A program made the position numbers and the translations under genes. The notes beneath the pieces are model-generated. The model saw only the letters and a program-made list of their open reading frames with translations, was not told the DNA's origin and did not search any database. DNA of 64,000 nucleotides from Hominisplanchenecus faecis (GTDB lineage: Bacteria; Bacillota; Clostridia; Lachnospirales; Lachnospiraceae): assembly GCF_020687205.1 (NCBI RefSeq), contig NZ_JAJEQE010000011.1, positions 1 to 64,000 of the forward strand. Reading direction: 5' to 3'. Of this stretch, positions 46,770 to 55,622 are shown in pieces. Position 1 is the stretch's first letter. Every line of letters begins with the position of its first letter.

Positions 46770-48893
46770 GTGACATTATTTGATGTTGTATTCAGTGGAA
46801 ATGATACCGTATATGGCCTGACAGAGGGTGCAATCGATGCTGCGATCGAAAAACATGGTGCAGATAAAGCGATTGCTTTCCCGGATACGGCTTACAGCCT
46901 GCCATGTTATTATGCAGTAACCGGTACAAAGGTTGCTACACTTGGACAGTTAAAAGAAGCTCTGGGCGTTGTAAAAACCCTGATGACAAGAGAGCAGAAA
47001 TTAAATGATGCATTTATGTCCGGTATTGCAACCGCTCTGTGTGCAGAATTTATCGAAGTACTGAAATATATTGACGGAGCTGCACCATACGAAGCTCCGT
47101 GCTACGGACATCTGGCAGATGCAGTGATCCGTGAACTTGGTGTACCGCTGGTAACAGGTGATATCCCGGGTGTTGCAGTTATCCTTGGTGCTGCACCGAC
47201 TGCACAGGAAGGCGTTGACCTGGTAAAGAGCTATCAGTCACAGGGTATCCTGGTTACACTGGTTGGCGGTATCATTGATCAGTGTGAAGAACTTGGCTAC
47301 AAAACAGGTGCAAACGTACGTGTGATCCCTCTGGGCAAAGATGTTACAAGTGTAATACATGTTGTATCCGTTGCAGTAAGAGCAGCTCTGATCTTCGGTA
47401 ACATTCAGCCGGGTGATGCAGCAGGCCTGATGAAATACACCATGGAACGTGTACCGGCATTTGTAAATGCATTTGCACCGCTTGATCCGGTTATCGTTGC
47501 ATGTGGAGCAGGTGCGATCGCACTTGGTTTCCCAGTAATCACAAACGAAGATACTTTCAAAGTTCCAAAGAGCCTGATCGTTCAGCCAGACGTTTCCAAA
47601 TTCAACGCAACTTCTCTGGAAGCAAGAGATATCAAGATCAAGATCACAAACATCGACATTCCGGTTGCATTCGCATCTGCATTTGAAGGTGAGATCATCC
47701 GCCGCGGCGATATGCAGGTTGAATTCGACGGCTCCCGTGTAGACTGCTGCGAGCTGGTTATGACAAAGGATGCATCTGAGATCGAAGATCACAAGATCAC
47801 ACTGGTAGGACCGGACATCGACGAAATGCCGGTAGGAAGCAAACAGAGCATCTGTTATGTAGTAGAAGTAGCAGGAAAGAGTATGCAGTCCGACTTTGAA
47901 CCGGTATTCGAGCGTAAATTCCACTCATACCTGAACTGTGTAGAAGGTATGATGCATACCGGTCAGCGTGATATGATCCGTATCCGTGTAAGCAAAGAGA
48001 CATTTGAAGCAGGCTTCCGTGCAAAACATATCGGTGAAGTTCTGTATGCAAAAGTAAAAAGCGAATTCGCAGCCGTTGTAGATAAATGTCAGGTAACAAT
48101 CTACACAGACTCTGCAGAATGTACCAGAGTCCGTCATGAAGTAGCTATGCCGCTGTTTGACAAACGTGATGAGCGTCTGAATACACTGACAGACGAAGGC
48201 GTTGATGTATATTACAGCTGTATCATGTGCCAGGCATTCTCCCCATCCCACGTATGCGTGGTTACACCGGAAAGACTGGGACTTTGCGGAGCTGTTTCAT
48301 GGCTGGATGCAAAAGCAACCAACGAGCTGGATCCTCAGGGACCATGCCAGGTTATCACAAAAGAAAGACCGATCGATGAACGTATCGGTGAATACGAAGA
48401 CGTAAACGAAGCAGTTCAGAAATTCTCCCAGGGTGCCCTGGAAGACGTATCCCTGTATTCTATCATTGAAAAACCAATGACATCCTGTGGATGCTTCGAG
48501 TGTATCTGTGGTATCGAGCCGCTGTCAAACGGTGTCTGCATCGCAAACCGTGAATATGCAGGTATGACTCCGATCGGTATGACATTCTCAGAACTGGCTT
48601 CCATGACAGGTGGTGGAGTACAGACTCCTGGATTTATGGGACATGGAAAACATTTCATTGCTTCCAAAAAATTCATGAAAGCAGAAGGCGGAGTAGCACG
48701 TATCGTATGGATGCCGAAAGAACTGAAAGAACAGGTAGCAGAAAGACTGAACGCAACAGCAAAAGAACTGTACGGCATTGATAACTTCTGTGATATGATC
48801 GCAGATGAAACTATCGCAGAAGATCCGGAAACACTGCTGGCCTACCTCGAAGAAAAAGGACATCCGGCTCTGACCATGGAACCGATGATGTAA
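46770..48893 (+). CDS. acsB: Acetyl-CoA synthase (CO-methylating), AcsB
   Basis: AcsB condenses CO, the corrinoid-bound methyl group and CoA to acetyl-CoA at a Ni-Ni-[4Fe-4S] A-cluster. In this 707-residue protein the cluster ligands are Cys484, Cys487, Cys496 and Cys506 for the cubane, and the bridging Cys573-Gly574-Cys575; all are exactly 22 lower than in the Moorella enzyme, so no ligand is lost. The start codon is GTG, two bases after the cooC stop, with AAAGGAGGT 7 nt before. A structured non-coding stretch follows. Confidence 0.96.
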   Translation: MTLFDVVFSGNDTVYGLTEGAIDAAIEKHGADKAIAFPDTAYSLPCYYAVTGTKVATLGQLKEALGVVKTLMTREQKLNDAFMSGIATALCAEFIEVLKYIDGAAPYEAPCYGHLADAVIRELGVPLVTGDIPGVAVILGAAPTAQEGVDLVKSYQSQGILVTLVGGIIDQCEELGYKTGANVRVIPLGKDVTSVIHVVSVAVRAALIFGNIQPGDAAGLMKYTMERVPAFVNAFAPLDPVIVACGAGAIALGFPVITNEDTFKVPKSLIVQPDVSKFNATSLEARDIKIKITNIDIPVAFASAFEGEIIRRGDMQVEFDGSRVDCCELVMTKDASEIEDHKITLVGPDIDEMPVGSKQSICYVVEVAGKSMQSDFEPVFERKFHSYLNCVEGMMHTGQRDMIRIRVSKETFEAGFRAKHIGEVLYAKVKSEFAAVVDKCQVTIYTDSAECTRVRHEVAMPLFDKRDERLNTLTDEGVDVYYSCIMCQAFSPSHVCVVTPERLGLCGAVSWLDAKATNELDPQGPCQVITKERPIDERIGEYEDVNEAVQKFSQGALEDVSLYSIIEKPMTSCGCFECICGIEPLSNGVCIANREYAGMTPIGMTFSELASMTGGGVQTPGFMGHGKHFIASKKFMKAEGGVARIVWMPKELKEQVAERLNATAKELYGIDNFCDMIADETIAEDPETLLAYLEEKGHPALTMEPMM

Positions 48894-49065
48894 TACCGAG
48901 GAAAGAAATCAAGCGACTGCGAAGCAGGCATTTGATTTCACCCGAGGTATTAGCGACAGAATCAGGAGCACGAAGTGCGAAACAGCGAAGCTGTGATTCT
49001 GGAGATGTCCGAAAGGACGAGAGGAAAGAAAACAAGCGACTGCGGAGCAGACATTTGTAACAAAT
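48888..49065 (+). other. Structured intergenic region downstream of acsB
   Basis: No gene is seen. TAATACC (48891-48897) can pair with GGTATTA near 48947-48953 around a GAAATCAA/TTTGATTTC stem capped by CTGC-GAA-GCAG. Next comes a closed three-way set: CAGAATCA/TGATTCTG enclosing GCAC-GAA-GTGC and ACAGC-GAA-GCTGT. Then GTCC-GAAA-GGAC and a second CTGC-GGA-GCAG hairpin in a repeat of the first unit (GAGGAAAGAA-A-CAAGCGACTGC). The repeated GAA triloops look designed by selection or by repeat expansion. Confidence 0.6.
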
Positions 49066-49067
49066 AT

Positions 49068-49112
49068 CGGCTTTCTGGCTTTATGCGGATCGTCCGGAAA
49101 GCCGAATTTTAT
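49068..49112 (+). terminator. Terminator before acsD
   Basis: CGGCTTTCTGG (49068-49078) pairs with CCGGAAAGCCG (49094-49104) with one G-U, followed by AATTTTAT. It ends the metF-acsB transcript or its structured tail. Confidence 0.75.
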
Positions 49113-49129
49113 AATTTATTGTTAAATAA

Positions 49130-49158
49130 TTGATTTTTACAGGCTGCTGTTGTAAAAT
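49130..49158 (+). promoter_or_regulatory. Promoter of acsD-acsC-acsE-acsV
   Basis: TTGATT at 49130-49135 and TAAAAT at 49153-49158 have a 17-bp spacer, and a TG lies just before the -10. With the terminator at 49068, the corrinoid-protein genes seem to form a separate transcription unit. Confidence 0.6.
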
Positions 49159-49210
49159 AGAAGTAATGTTTTTATAACAGTCTAAAAAGCATGAAGGAGG
49201 ATTTTTAGAA

Positions 49211-50152
49211 ATGCCATTTACAGCAAAATCAGGAAAATTCAATGCCAGCATCAACGCTGTTGAGTTTGGTACTGGCGATAAAGCAGTGAAAATCGGAGGC
49301 GAGAATGTATTCCCGCTGTATTCTTTTGATGCTGCAATCGAAAATGCACCGAAGGTAGGTATCGAGATCACAGATTTCGGTATGGAACATGAGCCGGAGT
49401 GCATCAAAAAATATTATGAAGGTTGTGCTACTCTGGCAGATATGGCCAGAAAAGCAGCTTCTATGGAAGGTGTAGACTTTTTAAGTTTCCGTATGGAAGG
49501 CGGAGATCCAAACGGAGCAAACAAATCTACAGAAGAACTGATCGGTGAACTGAAAGAAATCGCAGATGCAGTTGATCTTCCACTTGTAGTATGCGGATGT
49601 AAAAATGTTGAGAAAGATGCAGAACTGTTCTCAAAAGCGGCAGAAGCCCTGAACGGTAAAAATGCAGTCATCCTCTCAGCAAAAGAAGAAAATTACAAGA
49701 CAGTAGGTGCAGCAGCAGGCCTGGCTTACAAACAGGTAGTAGGTGCTGAATCAGCTGTTGATATCAACCTGGCTAAACAGCTTAACGTACTGATCTCTCA
49801 GCTTGGTGTTGACAGCAAGAGTGTCGTTATGAACGTAGGTACTGCAGCAGTTGGATACGGTTTTGAGTATGTTATCTCTACTATGGATCGTGTAAAAGCA
49901 GCAGCTCTGCAGCAGGGCGATGCAAATCTGCAGATGCCGATCATTACTCCGGTAGCATCTGAGGCTTGGGGTGTAAAAGAAGCTATGGCTTCTGAAACAG
50001 ATGCTCCTGAATGGGGCTCACAGGAAGAACGTGGAATCGATATGGAAGTAGAAACTGCAATGGCAGTTATCGCTGCCGGTTCCAATGCGGTAATCCTGAA
50101 ACATCCGGAATCCATCAAGATCATTTCTGGTCTGATGAAAGAATTAGTCTAA
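49211..50152 (+). CDS. acsD: Corrinoid iron-sulfur protein small subunit AcsD (CdhD)
   Basis: The 313-residue TIM-barrel protein is the small (delta) subunit of the methyl-carrying corrinoid protein. Recognisable parts are VEIGTGD-like VEFGTGDKAVKIGGENVFPLYSF-like N-terminus, FLSFRMEGGDPNG and ITPVASEAWGVKEA. It pairs with AcsC, encoded 27 bp downstream. Start after GAAGGAGG at 49195. Confidence 0.94.
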   Translation: MPFTAKSGKFNASINAVEFGTGDKAVKIGGENVFPLYSFDAAIENAPKVGIEITDFGMEHEPECIKKYYEGCATLADMARKAASMEGVDFLSFRMEGGDPNGANKSTEELIGELKEIADAVDLPLVVCGCKNVEKDAELFSKAAEALNGKNAVILSAKEENYKTVGAAAGLAYKQVVGAESAVDINLAKQLNVLISQLGVDSKSVVMNVGTAAVGYGFEYVISTMDRVKAAALQQGDANLQMPIITPVASEAWGVKEAMASETDAPEWGSQEERGIDMEVETAMAVIAAGSNAVILKHPESIKIISGLMKELV

Positions 50153-50179
50153 GAGTTGCGTTAAGGAGGAGATGTAATT

Positions 50180-51523
50180 ATGGCACTTAAAGGTCTTGAT
50201 ATTTTTAAATTATCACCAAAGAAAAACTGTAAAGAATGTGGATGCCCGACATGTATGGCATTCTCTATGAAGGTTGCACAGGGTGCAGTTGATATCGCTG
50301 CTTGTCCGTATTTCGCACCGGAAGCACTGGCTAAACTTTCAGCAGCTACCGAGCCGCCAATGAAAACAATCAAAGTTGGTGCAGGCGATGCAGAGCTGTC
50401 TTTGGGTGGCGAAACCGTTCTGTTCCGTCATGAAAAAACATTCGTAAGCAGAACAAGATATGCAATGTCTCTTTGCACATGCATGGATGATGAGACGGTT
50501 GCACAGAAACTTGAGGACATTAAAAAAGTTGATTATGAACGTATCGGCGAGCGTATGTTCGTTGAGATGGTATATGTAAATTACAGTGCAGATGGCAAAC
50601 AGGATTATGTTGAGCTGGTGAAAAAAGCAGCAGAGACAGGACGTATCCTGATCCTTGACTGTAAGGATGCAGAAATTGCAAAAGCAGCACTGGAAGTATG
50701 CAAAGATGGAAAACCGATCCTGAATGGTGCAGATGCTTCCAACTACGAAGCAATGAACGCTGTTGCCACAGCAGCAGGTGTTGTACTTGGCGTAAGCGGA
50801 GCAGATCTGTCTGAAATCCACGATACAGTAGAAAAGCTGGAAGGTCTTGGAAACAAGAATCTGGTGATCGATGTAACCGGAGCAGACGTAAAAGAGACAT
50901 TCAAAAATGCAGTTCAGATCCGTAAGGCAGCAATCAAAGACGGTGACAGAACATTCGGATATCCTTCTATTGTAAATCTGCACAAAATTGCAGCAGGTGA
51001 TCTTCACAAACAGGCAGCACTGCTGTCCCTGTTCACAATGAAATATGGTTCCGTAATCGTTGCAGAACATATCGGTTATGCAGAAGCTCTGCCTCTGTAT
51101 GGTCTGCGTCAGAACCTGTTCACCGATCCTCAGAAGCCAATGAAAGTGGAACCGGGCATCTATCCTCTGAACGGAGCAGATGAAAACTCTGTATGCCTGA
51201 CAACCGTAGACTTCGCACTGACTTACTTCCTGGTTTCCGGAGAGCTGGAACGTTCCGGTGTACCGGTAAACCTGATTATCAATGATGCTGGCGGTCTTTC
51301 CGTACTGACATCATGGGCTGCTGGTAAATTCTCTTCTTCTTCTATCGCCAAGTTCTTCCAGGAACAGGATATCGAAGGAAAGATTAAGAGCAGAAAACTG
51401 ATCATCCCTGGTAAAGTAGCTGTCCTGAAGGGCGAGCTGGAAGCAAAAATGCCGGGCTGGGAGATCATCATTGCTCCAAACGAAGCAGTTCAGCTTGTTA
51501 AGTTCATGAAAGACTTTGCATAA
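50180..51523 (+). CDS. acsC: Corrinoid iron-sulfur protein large subunit AcsC (CdhE)
   Basis: The large (gamma) subunit binds the cobamide and a low-potential [4Fe-4S] cluster. The N-terminal cluster ligands Cys17, Cys20, Cys25 and Cys42 are in place (CKECGCPTC, then ACPYF). Then follow a TIM barrel and a C-terminal corrinoid-binding domain with NDAGGLSVLTSWAAGKFS. At 447 residues the length is normal. Its methyl donor AcsE and activator AcsV follow. Confidence 0.95.
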   Translation: MALKGLDIFKLSPKKNCKECGCPTCMAFSMKVAQGAVDIAACPYFAPEALAKLSAATEPPMKTIKVGAGDAELSLGGETVLFRHEKTFVSRTRYAMSLCTCMDDETVAQKLEDIKKVDYERIGERMFVEMVYVNYSADGKQDYVELVKKAAETGRILILDCKDAEIAKAALEVCKDGKPILNGADASNYEAMNAVATAAGVVLGVSGADLSEIHDTVEKLEGLGNKNLVIDVTGADVKETFKNAVQIRKAAIKDGDRTFGYPSIVNLHKIAAGDLHKQAALLSLFTMKYGSVIVAEHIGYAEALPLYGLRQNLFTDPQKPMKVEPGIYPLNGADENSVCLTTVDFALTYFLVSGELERSGVPVNLIINDAGGLSVLTSWAAGKFSSSSIAKFFQEQDIEGKIKSRKLIIPGKVAVLKGELEAKMPGWEIIIAPNEAVQLVKFMKDFA

Positions 51524-51555
51524 ACTAAATATACAAGCAAAAGGAGAACAAAATA

Positions 51556-52341
51556 ATGGGAAAATTCGTTACAATCGGAGAAAGACTTTCAACAACAGCT
51601 CCAGCAGTAAATAAAGCGTTTCTGGAAAGAGATCCGGAACCGATCTTAAAAAGAGCAAAACAGCAGCTGGATGCAGGAGCTACATATCTGGACGTAAACA
51701 TCGGACCGGCAGAAGGATATGGCCCGGATCTGATGAAATGGGCAGTTGAATTGCTGCAGGGTGAATTTGACAACGTACCTCTGGCACTGGATACATCCAA
51801 TAAAGCAGCCATCGAAGCCGGTATCGCTGTATACAACCGTTCTAAAGGAAAACCGATCGTAAACTCTGCAGATGCTGCAGGAAGAATCGAAAACATCGAC
51901 CTTGCAGCTGCAAACGATGCAATCGTTATTGCACTGTGTAACGGCGAAGGTATTGCAAAAGACAACGATGAGCGTATGGGTTACTGCCAGATGCTTCTGG
52001 AAAGAGGTCTGGAACATGGTATGGAAGCAGAAGATCTGTGGTTCGATCCGCTCTTCCTGGTAGTAAAAGGTATGCAGGACAAACAGATGCAGGTTCTGGA
52101 ATGTATCAAAATGTTCTCTGATATGGGACTGAATTCTACAGGTGGTCTGTCCAATAACTCCAACGGTATGCCAAAAGCAATCCGTCCGATCATGGATTCC
52201 GCCCTGGTTGCAATGGCTATGATGCAGGGTCTGACTTCTGCAATCGTTAACCCGAACGACCTGCGTCTGATGGAAACCATCAAATCCTGTGATGTATTCA
52301 AAGGCAATACTCTGTATGCTGACTCCTATCTGGAGATCTAA
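51556..52341 (+). CDS. acsE: Methyl-THF:corrinoid iron-sulfur protein methyltransferase AcsE
   Basis: AcsE moves the methyl group from methyl-THF to Co(I) of AcsCD. The 261-residue TIM barrel belongs to the pterin-binding family: FVTIGERLSTT, LDVNIGPAEGYGPDLM, LALDTSNKAAIEAG, PIVNSADA and GLSNNSNGMPKA. Length agrees with the Moorella enzyme (262). It ends 3 bp before acsV. Confidence 0.95.
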   Translation: MGKFVTIGERLSTTAPAVNKAFLERDPEPILKRAKQQLDAGATYLDVNIGPAEGYGPDLMKWAVELLQGEFDNVPLALDTSNKAAIEAGIAVYNRSKGKPIVNSADAAGRIENIDLAAANDAIVIALCNGEGIAKDNDERMGYCQMLLERGLEHGMEAEDLWFDPLFLVVKGMQDKQMQVLECIKMFSDMGLNSTGGLSNNSNGMPKAIRPIMDSALVAMAMMQGLTSAIVNPNDLRLMETIKSCDVFKGNTLYADSYLEI

Positions 52342-52344
52342 TAA

Positions 52345-54267
52345 ATGTATAAGGTTACTTTTAAGTTTGAAAACAGCGAAGATGTCACAGTCTTCGCTGC
52401 TTTCGGTGAGAGCCTTCTTGAGGTAGCGAGAAAAACAAATGTAGCTATCGATGCACCTTGTTCAGGAAATGCATCTTGCGGAAAATGCAGAGTAAAACTC
52501 GTAGAGGGAGAATTGGATTCCAAACAGACGAGACACATCAGTGATGAAGAATATGCACAGGGATGGCGTCTGGCATGCTGCAGCAAAATAAATGCGGATG
52601 TTGCTGTAATGGTGCCAGATATTGCTTCCGCATATCGTAGCCGTATGAAGGTTGCGGATCTGTCATCACCGGATGAATTAAAAATCTTTGATAATATTAA
52701 GCAATCGATTACAGAAGCAGGTATCGAACTCAAAAATAATCTTGAAAGCATTCATGTTAAAATGGATGTACCAACTCTGGATGACACTATGCCGGATAAC
52801 GAACGTCTGACAAGAGCCATCCGTGAAATTACCGGAATGCAGCGTGTGAAGCTTCCATATTCTGTGATCCATAAAATGGCACAGGTACTGCGTGAACACA
52901 ATTTTGATGTAAACGTTGTGATCCGAAAAACAGAAAAAGACATTTTTGTCTATGACATCTGCGGTGCGGACGAAGCACCGGTCATTGCAGGACTTGCAAT
53001 CGATATTGGTACCACAACCGTATCTGCGATCATCATAGATATGACAGATGGAAAGATCCTTGCAAAAGGATCAAGCGGTAACGGTCAGATCCGCTACGGT
53101 GCGGATGTTATCAACCGTATTATCGAATCCCGCAAACCGGGCGGTCAGGACAAACTTCAGAAAGCGATCATTGAAGAGACGATTAATCCATTGGTACAGA
53201 CGATGTGCCGTCAGGCAAAGATCAGCCCGATGAACATTTACCGTATGTCGGTCGCAGCGAACACCACGATGAACCATCTTCTGATTGGAGTTAATGCGGA
53301 TCCGGTTCGCATGGAACCGTACATTCCGACCTTCTTTAAGACCAATTCGATTTTTGCAGGAGATATTGGTATCAAAGTAAATCCGGATGCACATATCATT
53401 CTTGCACCGAATATCGGCAGTTATGTCGGCGGAGATATCACAGCCGGAGCATTTGTAACGATGCTGTGGAATCAGGAGCCATTCTCTCTGTTTATCGACC
53501 TTGGTACCAACGGTGAGATTGTATTTGGCAATTCAGACTTTATGTTCAGCTGTGCATGTTCTGCAGGACCAGCCTTTGAGGGCGGAGATATCAGCTGCGG
53601 TATGCGAGCGACCGACGGTGCGATCGAGGCATGTACGATAGATGCAGAAACGATGGAGCCGAAGCTGACGATCGTTGGCAATGAAGGCACAAAACCGGTT
53701 GGTATCTGCGGTTCCGGTATCATTGATATTATCAGTGAGCTGTTCCGCTGCAAGATCATCAATCCAAAAGGAAAATTTGTCAGAGAAGGCCGCCGCGTGA
53801 AACGCGATGCAGACGGAATGGGCAGCTATGTGCTGGCATTTGAAGGCGAAGAAGCAGGATCGAGCAAAGATGTAGAAATCACAGAAGTGGATATCGACAG
53901 CTTTATCCGTGCGAAAGGAGCTATTTTCTCTGCAATCCGCACCATGCTTTCTTACTGTGACTTTGATATTTCTATGATCGAGAATGTCTATGTTGCAGGT
54001 GGTATCGGAAGCGGTATCAACATGGCAAATGCGATCAATATCGGAATGTTCCCGGATATTCCGGTTGAAATGTATCATTATGTAGGAAATACATCACTGG
54101 CAGGTGCGTATGCGATGCTCTGTTCTACCGAATCCGAGCGAAAAGTATATGAACTTGCCGCTAATATGACATATATTGAACTCAGTACGATTCCGCAGTA
54201 TATGGATGAATTTGTAGGGGCATGTTTCCTGCCGCATACAGATGCATCCCTGTTTCCGAATCGGTAA
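52345..54267 (+). CDS. acsV: Corrinoid-protein reductive activator AcsV
   Basis: AcsV reactivates corrinoid protein that has slipped to Co(II), using ATP and a [2Fe-2S] centre. The 640-residue protein has an N-terminal ferredoxin domain with Cys39, Cys45, Cys48 and a cysteine at 78/79, a linker and middle domain, and an ASKHA-type ATPase region from about residue 210 (AIDIGTTTVSA, FIDLGTNGEIV, VAGGIGSGI). There is a repeat sequence right at its stop codon. Confidence 0.93.
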   Translation: MYKVTFKFENSEDVTVFAAFGESLLEVARKTNVAIDAPCSGNASCGKCRVKLVEGELDSKQTRHISDEEYAQGWRLACCSKINADVAVMVPDIASAYRSRMKVADLSSPDELKIFDNIKQSITEAGIELKNNLESIHVKMDVPTLDDTMPDNERLTRAIREITGMQRVKLPYSVIHKMAQVLREHNFDVNVVIRKTEKDIFVYDICGADEAPVIAGLAIDIGTTTVSAIIIDMTDGKILAKGSSGNGQIRYGADVINRIIESRKPGGQDKLQKAIIEETINPLVQTMCRQAKISPMNIYRMSVAANTTMNHLLIGVNADPVRMEPYIPTFFKTNSIFAGDIGIKVNPDAHIILAPNIGSYVGGDITAGAFVTMLWNQEPFSLFIDLGTNGEIVFGNSDFMFSCACSAGPAFEGGDISCGMRATDGAIEACTIDAETMEPKLTIVGNEGTKPVGICGSGIIDIISELFRCKIINPKGKFVREGRRVKRDADGMGSYVLAFEGEEAGSSKDVEITEVDIDSFIRAKGAIFSAIRTMLSYCDFDISMIENVYVAGGIGSGINMANAINIGMFPDIPVEMYHYVGNTSLAGAYAMLCSTESERKVYELAANMTYIELSTIPQYMDEFVGACFLPHTDASLFPNR

Positions 54268-54292
54268 AATTCAAGTCGAACGTATGTGAGAC
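54268..54292 (+). repeat. Stop-codon-proximal repeat (acsV copy)
   Basis: ATTCAAGTCGAACGTATGTG at 54269-54288, continuing GAGA, begins at the acsV stop codon. The same sequence with one change (ACGA for ACGT) begins at the stop codon of the hydrogenase gene on the minus strand (58999-58975), and a looser copy lies on the minus strand at 161-209. Confidence 0.7.
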
Positions 54293-54325
54293 GGAAGATA
54301 AATGCGGCATCAAAAGGAGAATTTT

Positions 54326-55606
54326 ATGCAGGTAAGATACGAAAAAGATAATAAAGAAAGAATTCCTTTTGAACATTATCTGGAGGAATTTGCAGCAATC
54401 GATCCAAAAGAGGCCGCAGCCAGGGTGGGAGTACCCTGGCATGAAGAGACACAGGAATTTGAAGTGCGAATGATGCAGAAAGCATTTCTTGTAAAATGGC
54501 CGGAATGTACCATCCGAAAGGCAAATCCATTTGATGAAGGATATGGAGCCATGGAGGATGGCGTTCCGCCAAAGATCATGGCAATCCGATTTTTAACAAG
54601 GGGTGTGTACTCAGAAGGCACCGGAAAGTTTCTGACTTATCGGGAAGTGCCGCATGGAGAAGTTTATTACCGTCAGTTTAACGGAAGATGTATGATGCGG
54701 CTTGCTTTTTCTTATGGAAATAAATTGCAGGAATTTAAAAACAAAATGGAAGCACTGGGGGCAGTAAATTGCGGACACGGTGATGCCGGATACGAGTTTG
54801 AATTTATCAACGGGCATCGCGTACAGTTTTTGCTGTGGGCAGGAGATGAGGAATTTCCACCATCCTCCCAAATTCTGTTTTCAGACAATTTCCCGCTGTC
54901 CTTTGAAGCAGAAGACCTGGCAGTTGTCGGGGATATTGCGATCGGGACATTAAAGAAAATGAAGGAGGATTTTACAATGGGATTTTCAACGGTACCATGT
55001 AATGAATTTGTAGAAGTTCTGGCTTCCAAAGCACCGGTTCCGGGCGGCGGCGGTGCATCTGCACTGGTTGGTGCAATCGGCACAGCTCTTGGAAATATGG
55101 TCGGAAGCCTGACAGTCGGAAAGAAAAAATATGCGGATGTAGAAGAAGAAATGCAGGAGTTAAAAGCAAAATGCGATGTTCTTCAGAAAGAACTGCTGAC
55201 TCTGGTAGAGAAAGATGCGGAAGTATTTGAGCCGCTCTCCAAGGCGTATGGCATGCCAAGAGAGACAGAAGAAGAGAAGGCGGAGAAAGCACGCGTTATG
55301 GAGATTGTGCTGAAAGATGCCTGCTCCGTACCGATGGAGATCATGGAGAAATGCTGTGAAGCGATTGAACTGATCAAAGAATTTGCGGCAAAAGGTTCAG
55401 CCCTTGCGATCAGTGATGCAGGCGTAGGTGCCGTATTCTGTAAAGCAGCACTGGAAGGAGCTTCCCTGAATGTGTATATCAACACAAAATCCATGAAAAA
55501 CAGAGAATATGCAGAAGAACTGAACGCAAAAGCAGATGCTATGCTGGCAAAATACCCGCCGATGGCAGATGAGATCTTTGCAAGTGTTCTTGGAAGACTG
55601 AAATAG
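54326..55606 (+). CDS. fchA: DUF3786-methenyl-THF cyclohydrolase (FchA) fusion
   Basis: One 426-residue frame joins an N-terminal DUF3786 domain (about 1-215) to a complete cyclodeaminase/FchA domain (218-426; FVEVLASKAPVPGGGGASAL). FchA interconverts formyl- and methenyl-THF. At the junction AAGGAGGA (54962-54969) stands 7 nt before an in-frame ATG at 54977, which matches the natural FchA start and would give a free 209-residue FchA. So either a true fusion, or two proteins from one frame. The DUF3786 role is unknown; it is often found near corrinoid or acetogenesis genes. Confidence 0.88.
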   Translation: MQVRYEKDNKERIPFEHYLEEFAAIDPKEAAARVGVPWHEETQEFEVRMMQKAFLVKWPECTIRKANPFDEGYGAMEDGVPPKIMAIRFLTRGVYSEGTGKFLTYREVPHGEVYYRQFNGRCMMRLAFSYGNKLQEFKNKMEALGAVNCGHGDAGYEFEFINGHRVQFLLWAGDEEFPPSSQILFSDNFPLSFEAEDLAVVGDIAIGTLKKMKEDFTMGFSTVPCNEFVEVLASKAPVPGGGGASALVGAIGTALGNMVGSLTVGKKKYADVEEEMQELKAKCDVLQKELLTLVEKDAEVFEPLSKAYGMPRETEEEKAEKARVMEIVLKDACSVPMEIMEKCCEAIELIKEFAAKGSALAISDAGVGAVFCKAALEGASLNVYINTKSMKNREYAEELNAKADAMLAKYPPMADEIFASVLGRLK

Positions 55607-55622
55607 GCGGAGGATAAGCATT

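Noticed and set aside
47238-47924. 228-codon minus-strand frame inside acsB
   Set aside because: Composition typical of an antisense frame (Cys/Phe/Tyr-rich); acsB has all its catalytic cysteines and is clearly the real gene.
48894-49065. CRISPR array
   Set aside because: The repeated units are only partly similar, are self-complementary with GAA loops, and there is no regular repeat-spacer spacing and no cas gene.
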